Origin: Haplomitrium mnioides
Lineage: Eukaryota > Marchantiophyta > Haplomitriopsida > Calobryales
NCBI GenBank assembly: GCA_049999725.1
Contig: JBNGIS010039001.1
Span: 1-29,897 of the forward strand
Length of the DNA: 29,897 nt
Direction: 5' to 3'
Numbering within the stretch: position 1 is the first letter of the stretch; each line of letters starts with the position of its first letter. This document shows, piece by piece, positions 9,463-18,239 of this stretch. The position numbers and the translations under genes were made by a program. The notes beneath the pieces are model-generated. The model saw only the letters and a program-made list of their open reading frames with translations, ran no database searches and was not told the origin of the DNA.

Positions 9463-10660
9463 AAGTGCAACTACAACATATTCAGTCTTGGTGTTTCATG
9501 AACATGTATGGAGCAATGTCATCATTTGTAAAATTCAGTGCCATCATTTCTGATTTGAATCTCTAGTACTGATTTCTGCTACTCTGTTTGAGTCCATACA
9601 TCGATCTCAAGACTTAAACTGCCATTTGTGTTCTTGATTGATTGGTTAGTGATATAGATGCATTAATAGAATGCTTTTCCAACTGCACATTTCTATGTGG
9701 TATACTTTGATGATGGGGGACAAAAGGTCCACTATAGTGTTGCTCATGCAACATGTATGTATGTGGGACTAAAGGTCCTCTGAAATGCTGCGTGTTCAAC
9801 GAATTCGCTAGTAGGACTAAAGGTCATTAAATGGCATTGTGCAACTTCTTTTCCATCATTTGGCATTCTCTTTTCGACATGAGGACAACAAGTCCTTTTT
9901 GGATTGGTAGTGGCTTTTTATGGACAAAAGGTCCTTTCATTTGTTGGCCATAGAGGATAGAAAGTCCTTTTCCCAGATTGAGGTCTTTATATACAAAAGG
10001 TCCATTTTTATTCATTGTGCCTCTATGGACTAAAAGTCCATTTTTATAGTGCATATCATGAGGGACAGAAGATCCAACCTCATAATTTAGGCCATGAGAG
10101 ACAGAAGGTCCAATCTCAGTTTTTAGGCAGTTTGAGACTAAAGGTCCATTTGCATCGTGGCTGTTCTCCCCCTGAATATGAAATGCCATTCTTGATATAA
10201 GTTTGTGAGGTATCTTCATAAAAATCTAGGTGTCCAGAATGTCATATAAGTAGGCAGTGATGACGTCCATGATGTGTATGATGAGATGGCATTGGATAGC
10301 GAATGCTATCATGTATCTGTATGTTATAATATCCATAGCAGGTGAGTATGTGAGGTCATAACCACGTCCACGGATTTGAGTGTATCCTTTGGCCACTAGT
10401 CTTGCCTTAGATTGCGTGATATTGCCTTTTGCATTGTGTTTTTGGACAAAAATAAATCTATAATATGTCAAGTTCATGTTGGGAAGTGCTAGCATTGCAA
10501 GTCCAAATACTTGCCATTGTATGAGAGAGTCTAGTTCTGAATTTATGGTTATCTCCCATTGAGGCCAATCGGTTCTGGATTGTACTTCTTGTACAGATAA
10601 AAGGTTGGGTGTATCATTGTCTATTGATTGTGATACAAAGAATGCAAATAGGTCATCCAT
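9463..10660 (-). pseudogene. Copia element C: RT N-terminal part with a repeat insertion
   Basis: The minus frame 10660-10226 reads the start of RVT_2-type RT: TDWPQWEITINSELDSL, then SKARLVAKGYTQIRGRGYD and MDVITAYLY, which contains the first catalytic Asp. After a stop it continues IFMKIPHKL. The next normal RT motif, SMYGLKQSS, appears only near 9600. In other copia RTs these two motifs are roughly 25 residues apart. Here about 570 bp intervene, filled by a degenerate repeat array that stays open on the minus strand for 130 codons (9827-10219). The remaining RT (KSEMMALNFTNDD) follows at 9570-9530 before the YVDN box. Confidence 0.85.
9717..10147. repeat. Coding minisatellite, 36-bp period, inside copia RT
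   Basis: A near-palindromic core GGAC(T/A)AAAGGTCC recurs at 9717, 9765, 9813, 9882, 9921, 9954, 9990, 10026, 10062, 10098 and 10134. The last six starts are spaced exactly 36 bp apart, the first three exactly 48 bp apart. All spacings (33, 36, 39, 48, 69) are multiples of three. On the minus strand the cores encode GP(L/F/S)V-type peptides, giving a 12-residue repeat such as GPSVSHGLNYEV. The intervening 22 bp vary, while the core is better conserved. Confidence 0.88.
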
Positions 10661-11119
10661 AGAGGTCTGGTTTCTGTCCTATGTGTGACCGGTATGGGAA
10701 TAGTCAATTGCTATTTCATCATTGTTGGTCACGACGTGTAATGATGTCGGTGATTTAGGCTTATTCTTTCAGCCTTTAGGTCTGCCACTTTTTTCTTTGG
10801 GCTATATTTCAGTGGCAGATGCGTCCACTTTTTGAAGTCGAGCCGGCACGTTGGCTTCATCAACGTGCGATTTGGTGATGTTGGCTGCATTGATAAATGC
10901 ATCAAACATTTTGATTAATGTTTGCCATAAATAGAGAAGTCGTTTGATTCCGGCATCGAATTGTCCATTTCATTGATCAAAGTCTAATAGCAAGTGTTGG
11001 TGATAGATTAAGTCGTCCTCAGGTTTGGGTTGTAAAGCTTTGTCCTCTTGTAACAAATGGGGGAAAGATTCTTCAAAGAATTGGCAGTTTGCAAATCGAG
11101 AGTTAAACACATCAGAGGT

Positions 11120-12023
11120 TGAAGGTTTAAAATATCATATGATACAAAGGGATTCAAAACCAATGTATATGCCTTCTTGGAGTTGGGGTCCCATCTTTGT
11201 TTGATATGGTCCTAAGATTGGGACAAGGACGAGGCAGCCAAAGGTGCGAAGATGCGAGATTTCTGCAGGAGTTCCAGTTGCGAGTTGGTATTGGGAGTTC
11301 TGATTGAATGTAGATGGTCTGTAACACAGTAAGGATGCTACATGCATGACTGTGTGTCCCCAAGCTGTGGTGGGGAGGTTGGAATTCAAAAGTAATGGTC
11401 TTGCTATTAGTTGTATTCTCTTGATAGCAGATTCTGCAATGCCATTTTGAAAGTGTACGTGTGGAGCTGAATACTAGATATCTATGTCGGTGGATGTGCA
11501 AAAGTTGTCAAATGTTTGGGAAGAGAATTCTCCAACGTTGTCCACTCTCAGATTTCTAATTGGGTAATCAAGAAATTATGTCGAGAGTTTCAAGATTTGG
11601 GATAGGAGTTTCGGAAAGACCATGTTTTTGGTCATGAGTAGGGATACTCTTAACCATTTGGATGATGCATTAATGGTGACTAGGAAGTATCAAAAGGGTC
11701 CCGAAGGTGGATGGATAGGTCCACATACATCAAAGTGGATTTTCTCAAGTAATCAAGGAATTGTGGTCGTTGTTTTGTCGTGAGAAGGTGTAATTCTCAG
11801 TTTTCCTTATACGCATGCTAGGCATAGGGTATTCAAGGGCAGGAGACGCACGTTTTGTGGCATGCCTTTGCTGTCGTTTTTGATACGGTAGAACATGTCG
11901 TGATCGGGATGCCCTAGACGGTTGTGCCATGTGAGGACTGTAGAGATCGGTGTCGTAGAGACATAGTATGAGCAGATTGTGGTAGTGTACAAGCCAGTGG
12001 AGGATAATGAGAATGATTCTCAT
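11120..12023 (-). pseudogene. Copia element C integrase
   Basis: Minus-strand frames near 11930-11810 read the GAG-pre-integrase segment LTWHNRLGHPDHDMFYRI and CLACV, containing parts of the zinc-binding HHCC. The core follows with the first Asp in HFDVCGP, the second in VDNVGEF and the glutamate in NGIAESAIKRI, so all three DDE residues can still be seen across frames. The stretch 11389-11135 (84 codons) reads LPTTAWGHTVMHVASLL, HLRTFGCLVLVP and GIYIGFES, the usual integrase C-terminal part. Stops and frame shifts occur throughout, so no full integrase can be made. Confidence 0.88.
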
Positions 12024-12109
12024 ATGTCAAAGCTTATTGCTGTTGGACTCAAGATATGGGGGACTTCAATGTCTTGAAAAGTTCCGGTTTGAATATGGAA
12101 ACCGTTTTG

Positions 12110-12442
12110 TCATATATCGCAGAAACTGATGAGGTTTCTGGTTGTTGCAAGTGCATAAATGGCGGATGGGATATCCAGTTTGGTGTCATTTGGAAAGAGT
12201 ATGGTGGCTGGACCATGTCCCTCTTCAATTTGGTTGTGGCCGGTGATTGTGGTCATAGGCCTGAAAGAAGGTTTAATCGATGAGAAGTACTTGCAGTCTT
12301 GCAATATAGTGTGTGAAGATCCGCTATCTACAATGCAGGCTATCTTGGATTTATTTTCATGGTTTGACAGAGAGGGATGAGTCATGTGATTCTTATGATG
12401 TAGATTGTACGATGGATATTCATTCGTGTTTGTCAATTTCAA
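12110..12442 (-). pseudogene. Copia element C protease
   Basis: A 110-codon minus-strand frame contains CIVDSGSSHTIL at about 12345-12310. DSG is the catalytic triad of retroviral-type aspartic proteases, here with the usual small residue and His/Thr following. The C-terminal part, SAIYALATTRNLIS, matches the conserved end of copia protease (LxxVLxVPxLxxNLIS in other families). It is preceded in the same frame by the zinc knuckle at 12559-12518. The open plus-strand frames over this stretch are shadows. Confidence 0.85.
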
Positions 12443-12473
12443 TAAGTTACATTGTACCTCATTATTGTGAGGT

Positions 12474-12947
12474 TTAATGCTTTGTTGGTATAGGCGCGCT
12501 AGGTGCGCGAGTACCCTGCAAGTAGATTGGGTGTGGCCACGAGTGCCACAACGATTGCAGGTCGTCTATGGTTGGCACGATTGAGAATGAGTTTGTCGAC
12601 CTGTATTGGGTTGATTGCCTCCTTTGTTGGTCCATGTGCATTGTTGAGCATGTTCTAATGTCATCGATGTGCGACATTCGATATGTTGACCCCTGTTTTT
12701 GGGGGTCAGAGGTCGACTAGTGCTCGGACGGGTGGTGCTCCCCCTAAATTTGAATTGTCTCCTTCCTCTGCCTTTGGAAAAATTTGTGTTCTAGAACGAA
12801 GATATTGTCCAATCCCTGTAAAGTGTGATTCAAGGTTCTGTGGAGGTGCGGCAGACCTTGGGGTCGTTTCTTCGCATTTTCCACAAGGAGGAGTTGATGT
12901 TTTTTGACTAGTAGCATGTATGCTATGAGTTCAGAGCATTATGTCAA
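12474..12947 (-). pseudogene. Copia element C Gag C-terminal part with zinc knuckle
   Basis: Minus-strand 12559-12518 reads CNRCGTRGHTQSTC, a perfect CX2CX4HX4C knuckle of Gag nucleocapsid type. It lies in the frame that leads into the protease. Between the knuckle and the Gag stop at 12948 the sequence can be followed as ELIAYMLLVKKHQLLLVEN and RPQGLPHL segments, interrupted by stops and frame changes. A 67-codon frame (12677-12474) overlaps in another phase and is probably not the original. Confidence 0.8.
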
Positions 12948-13430
12948 TCATATGTTGTGATATTGTGATTCTAAAATGAGATTGCTCAGAGGGAAAGTCG
13001 ATAGAGTCTTCTCTCTTTGCTTCTTGTCGGTCACGGGGTAACCACACATTGCCAATTGTGAGACAATGCGGAACAATTTGCTATTGTAATTGACTATGGA
13101 CGTATGGTCCTGAACGCGGAGATTAATCCAATTGTGTCTCGCTATAGGAAGCGACATGTTTGTTAGATGGTCAAATCTTAGTTTCAGTTCTTCCCACAGT
13201 AGATAGAGACTATTGTAGTTCAGGTATTGGAGTCTCAAAGGTTCCACCAGATGGTGTCGAATCAGAATGAGAGCTCTAGCTGCATCACGGGGGTTTATTC
13301 TGTCATCCATGATGAGTATTTCACTAATGCCCTTGGATGTCATGTATGTTGTGACATCTAGTGACCATGATAAGTAATTGGAGCCGTCCAATTTCAGGGC
13401 TTGGAATTTCAGAGATGCTAAAGATGCCAT
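12948..13430 (-). pseudogene. Copia element C Gag N-terminal part
   Basis: This UBN2-type Gag reads MASLASLKFQALKLDG at the start. ATG at 13430 is preferred over the upstream in-frame leader codons because the protein family begins here. It continues with NYLSWSLDVTTYMTSKGI, LLWEELKLRFDHLTNMSLP and SQLAMCGYPVTDKKQREKTL, then meets TGA/TAA-type interruption at 12948. The family consensus continues beyond, so this is a premature stop. It is the best preserved part of the element (161 codons uninterrupted). Confidence 0.88.
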
Positions 13431-13956
13431 TGCAGGTTTGTGCTCTGATTTTCTGGGAATAATTGTGAATGAGTAAGGTGAACCAGAATAGCTAGCGAAT
13501 GCAACAACTAGCTCAGGGCGGTGATTGTTCTGCACTTTGTACAGACGGGTGATCAAGTTGAAATTCGGTCGATCACAGACCCATGTACATGTTTATGTTT
13601 TTTGCTTTAAGCGGAAAAATAAAAACCTGAAATGAAAAATATGAAAGAATCGACTGAATGCGAGTCAATTGATATCTACTACCAAAAAATAAATGAGAAG
13701 TTGATATTGCTAACAAACAAAGAGATTTCCCTGTATAAATGTGTATCTACTCTTGTTGGTAGGCCTATAGTGTGTTCTCCAAGAACTTTTTCGTGTATGA
13801 GCCTAGTTCTCCCGATCATTGTTGTGCCGCTTTGCAACATTGATTCTAGAAAAAGGAAGAGATAAGAAGTGTTGCAAGTATGGCCAGATAGTGGGTTTTG
13901 CTCATGGAGGTAATATGGGTCAAGGTTTCTGTCACAATTGTGTACTCGATAGTAGG
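13431..13956 (-). other. Proximal leader of copia element C
   Basis: This lies between the Gag start and the solo LTR insertion. The minus strand has an open run (13978-13679, 99 codons, partly within the LTR) that I cannot match to a protein. It is best read as untranslated leader of the element. No other gene is visible. Confidence 0.5.
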
Positions 13957-13961
13957 ATTGG

Positions 13962-14400
13962 TGTAATAGTACAAGCATAAGGTTGTGTTATTTATAAGAA
14001 AATAGAGAGAATTGAAGGAAGTGGTAGTGAGTCACTTTTAGGTTAAGATTGGATTACTTACTTTTGAAGTCACTTTTGGTGGAGAGTCACTTTTAGGTTA
14101 CTTGCATTCGAAGTCACTTTTGGTAGTGAGTCACCTTTAGGGCTGAAATGACAAGTGACTTGTAAGTGAAGAAAGAGGGATGACACTCTCTTCTCTTGTA
14201 TAAATAGAAGGGGTTTTTAGCGCCACTCCTCATTCTGGAGTTCCTCTCGAATCATTTGGGTTCTTTGGTTGTTTGGCTTTGTCTTATATTCTTGGCTTTA
14301 GTTTGCTTATTGGTTTTGAGTTGTGTAACTCTTTTAGAGTTGTCTTGAATTATTACTTACTTGGAATTCGGTCTTTGAGTTCTCCTTGAGTTCTTTTACA
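13962..14400 (+). repeat. Solo LTR of the Ty3/gypsy family (439 bp)
   Basis: It aligns end to end with the LTR at 2448-2833, starting TGTAATA and ending CTTTTACA, with the same TATA-like TATAAATAGAAGGG segment. It is about 53 bp longer because of one extra copy of a U3 unit ending in AGTCACTTTTGG/AGG. The five bases before it (13957-13961, ATTGG) are repeated exactly after it (14401-14405), as expected for a target-site duplication. No gypsy internal sequence follows on the plus strand, so the internal region was probably lost by LTR-LTR recombination. Confidence 0.85.
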
Positions 14401-14405
14401 ATTGG

Positions 14406-16195
14406 TATCTTGTATTCAATAGTAAAGATGGTATCCAAGATATCTAAGTCTGAGTATTGAGGGGTATAAACTAAAAATAGTTGGGAAATAGAGTAGCACA
14501 ATATCAAGGTATGTAATGACAGGGAAAGAGAAGAAAAAAAAAGTAAATTGCAAATATGTTTTGTGTCTCAACTTTCCTATCAAGTGTAAGTATATGGGAG
14601 AACAGTGAGGAAATTCAAGAAGGGAAATATGAGTCATTGGTGACAGACAGTTTACAGAATTATGTGATCACGGAATGGTTAGTATAGGGTATCTTGGAGT
14701 ATCTGCCAGAAATATTTCAAAATCAAAGAATGTGTCCCATATGAGGGGTAGATTCGTTCAGAAAAGAAAAGAATCAATCAAGAATAATCAAGAGGTAGGT
14801 TGAAAAGATTGAACTTTGGTGTTTTGGAGAATAAAGTGAAAGACCTGGAAGTGGGAAGGTGAAGGTGCCTTTTTGTTGAATGTCGATATAGGAATATTAT
14901 TTGTAGCAGCATATGTGAAGGTATCTCTCACCGAAAATATATGTGACTGTGTTGTTATCCGGAGAAGAGTCGAAGTCACTGGAGTCTACGTTGCTGCATA
15001 TACAGATGAATCAAACTTATGCTCTATGGAAGTAGATAAAATCATGTAGGTGACTGATGTCGAAATCATACATAGATGCAAGATAGTATCAGTAGTTCGA
15101 TGCCATATAGGTGTAAAAATGCCTTGTCTCCCCCTGGTCTACGATGGTGCTTCTATTGTGAAAGACAAGTAGGCTGTCGTTGAGTGACAATAGAGAACCA
15201 CAAGAAAAAAAAAACGGTAAACCAAGAATGAAAAAGGAACAATAAGAAGGTGGTAAGCTCGTGTGCTTATCCTTTAGTGTTAGAGAGGAACGAAAAAGGT
15301 AAGAGGAAAGAATGAAAGAGTCGAGTGTCGGGTGACCAAATATGAGTATAGGGGTAGAATAGCAAGCTTGTATACCCTGGTGTCGAAGAAGAACAGACAT
15401 ACACGTTGTTATTGTTGGGGACCAAACGAAGAAGAAGGCGAGACGCCTATGCTAGATGGTTTCTAGCAAGGAGAAGGAGAAAATGCAAATATTTACAAAG
15501 AACCACGAGTAGAAAAGGAAAGAGAAAATGATAGCTCGTGAGCAAATGATAGGTTAGTATAGCAGTGTAGTAATGAAAACAAAAAGAGGAAGATAAGACC
15601 TCGTAGTTTTTGTTGTCTAAGAGTAAGGAGGATAGACAGTGTCAGTCCATTATAGATGAGGGACAAAACCAAAAATGAGACAATGCGAGTTGACCATGGG
15701 CAATAACAGAATGCTGCAGGCTGAGCCGAGGTCGACAAAGAGAGAAAGAAAGAGTGAACGATAGGCTAGTAAGTGAAAAAAAAGGAAGGAAAAAATGAAT
15801 AATGTGCAATGCTCTAGTGAGTATATGGTTGTTTGAAGAGAGAATGAGCGTGTGTATGTTGTGGCGGGTGTCAAAAGTTGAGGGACGAAAAAAATGTTGA
15901 CTGAATGGTCAGGGACGAGCTAGGGTTGTGAGGCTTCACTTGCCCTAGTTTGTATGGAAAACACCTTTGAGAAAGCTGAAGAAATAGAGTATGCGCAGCA
16001 GATAGAAATGGTTAGAATATAGAGAAAGAAAAAAAAAATGTATTCAACGGGCCGTTAGAATCGCTATCAAAATTTTTTTGCGGATGCAATATGAGTGTAG
16101 AAAGAAGAGTGCGAACAAATGACGCGAGAGCTTCCCAAAATGTTGGTGCGGATTGAGCGCATGCGGGGAAGAAAATTTTTGCTGTAGAATTTGTC
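14406..16195 (-). other. Distal leader of copia element C, pyrimidine-rich sense strand
   Basis: About 1.8 kb between the solo LTR and the primer site holds no recognisable gene. The minus (sense) strand is rich in TTCTC/CTTTC runs. Open frames of 60-100 codons occur on it but give low-complexity Phe/Ser/Leu peptides. With the proximal leader, this makes an unusually long leader of roughly 2.3 kb without the LTR insertion, and may conceal a further old insertion. Confidence 0.5.
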
Positions 16196-16207
16196 GTTCT
16201 GATAATA
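16196..16207 (-). promoter_or_regulatory. Primer binding site of copia element C
   Basis: Directly after the LTR end ...GCAATAACA, the minus strand reads TATTATCAGAAC. It agrees with TGGTATCAGAGC, the initiator-Met-tRNA complement used by plant copia elements, at nine of twelve positions. The match and its position next to the LTR end support the LTR boundary. Confidence 0.65.
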
Positions 16208-16315
16208 TGTTATTGCATGAGCATCACACTCATACACACGGGAGTCTCCAGACGAATGATAGATTGAGTAGTGGTAACCTAACTTACATAAGGTAGATAT
16301 ATGTCCCAATAACAA
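16208..16315 (-). repeat. 5' LTR remnant of copia element C (about 108 bp)
   Basis: It matches 7891-7995, including 41 consecutive identical bases (from AGACGAATGATAGATTGAG onward) and the terminal TGTTATTGCATGAGC. Homology stops near 16315, where the 3' LTR continues but this copy runs into unrelated sequence and then PPR fragment 2. Only the U5 end of the LTR remains, so the 5' part was deleted or replaced. Confidence 0.82.
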
Positions 16316-16329
16316 CAACAACTAACAGA

Positions 16330-16877
16330 CATTTCCAACAATGCCTTGGGCTCTTCTCACATTGCAGATATCTAACGAGCAAGAGACCACAGTATGAGTA
16401 GGCATTTTGTGGAATACTGTGCATGCGTCCTGAATACAACCTGGTAAAACACTCACACGCAACAATCACAACTTGAACTCTTCTCGGAACTACAACTTGT
16501 GGAATTGTTCTTGGACGCTTAGGTTTTCTTTTTGCTGCCACTTGTTGCTTACATCGGTGGTGCTACTCATCTTCAACGTCTTCAGTAGTTGACGAGCTCT
16601 ACCACATTTTGCATAAATATACACAAGAATACTTCCATCAAACGGATCACACTTACAACCACTTTGAATGACCTACATATGGATACGATTGCCTTCTTCC
16701 ACCGCTCTTAACTTGGCACACGCATTGAGTATCCTTGGAAACGTAGAGGAATCTGGCTTAATCCCTATTGCTTGCATCATATTATACAATTGTATTGCGT
16801 CTCTTCCTTTATCAGATACAACAAATCCGGATAGCGTACATTTCCAAGAGAACAGGGTTCTAGAACAGATCCAGTAG
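16330..16877 (-). pseudogene. PPR gene fragment 2
   Basis: Minus-strand frames read a P motif (FSWKCTLSGFVVSDKGRDAI, then YNMMQAIGIKPD), an L motif (STFPRILNACAKLRAVEEG, NRIHM then a stop), and a broken S motif (GCKCDPFDGSILVYIYAKCG). After about 150 bp of unrelated or duplicated sequence, a further S-like segment (GCIQDACTVFHKMPTHTVVS) appears near 16440-16380. Stops and frame changes are present. The repeat style is that of the long PPR gene at 21041 and of fragment 1. The plus-strand frame at 16668-16877 is its antisense shadow. Confidence 0.8.
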
Positions 16878-18012
16878 ACATAGAAGCAACTTTGCTACAA
16901 CTCCGGAAGAATTGGATCTCCCAACTTTCTAGTGTCCAGCTCCCCATCTCCTTGTGTTTGAAAACTCGATACTTGAGGTTGGTATGTATGTATGTGGTGA
17001 TAAGAATAAAGAAATATATAGCTACAGAATTATAACTTCACATGAGAATTTTGTAAAAGAAAAAACATCATGCTGAGTTTTCTATCATGTCGGATCTAAA
17101 CCTTACAACAACTTGGTTAGTCACCTTGCTTTTGATGGGTTGAACCAGACAAAACACCGTTGGTGGTTCCTCAAATTTATTGTGTCTTTTGCTAGAAGAG
17201 TTCAAAAAGCAGATATGGGCTCCTGGAAGCATTTGGTGGAAAGTTCCACTGATTTTTCTGAGTCGACGTAACCATAGGCGAAACAAACAATTAGTCGGGG
17301 AGCAAGCAAACCTAAAGTAAAAACCCTTCCATTCAAATGTGTCTTCACCGAGAACAGTCGTTTGAAGGACGCATACATTTTAGAAGGGAGAGGTGAAGAA
17401 GCAATGACAAGCATTCTGATCGTCAAGGGTTCTACATTTTGTCATTTCAAGCTCAGGTATGTAAGCGTGCGAAACTCTCCACAGGTTTTTTTTGGTTTAC
17501 TGGAAAATAATGGTCACGTGTATTGGCGGGACCATACGTTCGACAAACAATTCGCGAAATTCGTGCATATCACATGAGGATTGCGAAGTAGTTCGGCGGC
17601 CTTCTGAATGGGTATGTGTGATTCAGCGTCCCATTTATTTTGGCATTGTCATCACTTTTTTGGGTCCCATAATACAGGTGGGTTGCTTTTGAAAACTGGT
17701 GGCAGGTTCTCGTGGAGTTTACATACCGCTCACATCTTGGGTGAGAGGTTGTGGTACTCGCCAGAGATATCTGGCACTGTTGGCGAGAGATCAGCCATTT
17801 GTGCAGCGTCCCATCCTGGGTAAGGAGGCTGATCTGCACGTTTTACTAATGCTTGAGATCCAAAATCCAAAATGCGAGTTGTTAAACCTGCAGCAACTGT
17901 CAATTCAGGATTGCGAACGTGGGGTGATGTCAAAGCTTGCGACTTTTCTACTGAACCAAAAATCATCGTGAGAAATAATTGCGACCATGGGTTGAACGCT
18001 GAAGACCCTTTG
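16878..18012. other. Unassigned region before the LINE
   Basis: No protein was recognised. Minus-strand open runs exist (17202-17426, 17570-17839 and the 17730-18028 part of a longer frame). Plus-strand runs exist too (17362-17577, 17699-17971). Peptides such as ADQPPYPGWDAAQMADLS (minus) look non-random but match no family I know. A donor-like CTCAG/GTATGTAAG occurs on the plus strand near 17455. Because the LINE interrupts the pre-insertion sequence at 18028, this stretch was originally next to the 5' end of the PPR gene and could contain an upstream exon or promoter. Confidence 0.4.
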
Positions 18013-18028
18013 GAGAAAGGAATACTGC
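18013..18028. repeat. LINE target-site duplication, left copy
   Basis: GAGAAAGGAATACTGC here is identical to 20963-20978, just after the LINE poly(A) tail. A perfect 16-bp direct repeat at both ends is typical of target-primed reverse transcription. Confidence 0.9.
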
Positions 18029-18032
18029 AAAA

Positions 18033-18077
18033 ATTGGAATTCTCAGCTCCTTCATGTTGAAGGAGGGAGAATCCAAT
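18033..18077 (+). other. Hairpin at the LINE 5' end
   Basis: The arms ATTGGAATTCTCAGCTCC-TTCA (18033-18054) and TGAAGGAGGGAGAATCCAAT (18058-18077) are complementary along about 19-20 pairs with two small bulges and a TGT loop. A second, shorter hairpin follows (CTCGTCA at 18103-18109 with TGACGAG at 18115-18121). Both lie within the first 95 bp of the element, in the transcript's 5' leader if transcription starts at the end. Confidence 0.75.
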
Positions 18078-18239
18078 CCACCTAAAGGTGCATTTGATGA
18101 ATCTCGTCATCGCCTGACGAGAAATTTGATACGCGTCACCTGCATTATGAGCCAGAAAATTGAGTGAGAAGCTGCTTGTGGTGAGAAGTTGAGAGTGGAT
18201 CACGAAGAGATACGGGTCGAGCTTGATCAGCTTCGTGAG

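Larger units (their letters stand above)
7891..16315 (-). mobile_element. Ty1/copia element C, near full length, degenerate
   Basis: On the minus strand the parts occur in full copia order: 5' LTR remnant (16315-16208), primer site, long leader, Gag, zinc knuckle, protease, integrase, RT, RNase H and 3' LTR (ending at 7891). All domains carry stops or frameshifts. The two LTR ends share an uninterrupted 41-bp identical run and the same terminal TGTTATTGCATGAGC, which ties both ends to one element. It was invaded by a gypsy element, now apparently a solo LTR at 13962-14400. Its 5' LTR is cut short and abuts PPR fragment 2. Confidence 0.85.

Noticed and set aside
9717-10147. Regularly spaced near-identical 14-bp cores with variable 22-bp spacers, resembling a CRISPR array
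   Set aside because: The context is a plant copia element, the cores are short and imperfect, all spacings keep the reading frame, and the spacers share codon-level similarity. A coding minisatellite explains it better.
12056-12907. Plus-strand open frames of about 70-75 codons over the copia gag-protease region
   Set aside because: The minus strand shows the zinc knuckle, DSG protease and Gag; the plus-strand peptides match nothing.
14400-14420. ATTGGTATC after the LTR as a primer binding site, making 13962-14400 a 5' LTR
   Set aside because: Only seven bases agree with the initiator-tRNA complement, no gypsy gag follows, and the same ATTGG occurs directly before the LTR, which fits a target duplication. 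Kept as an alternative.
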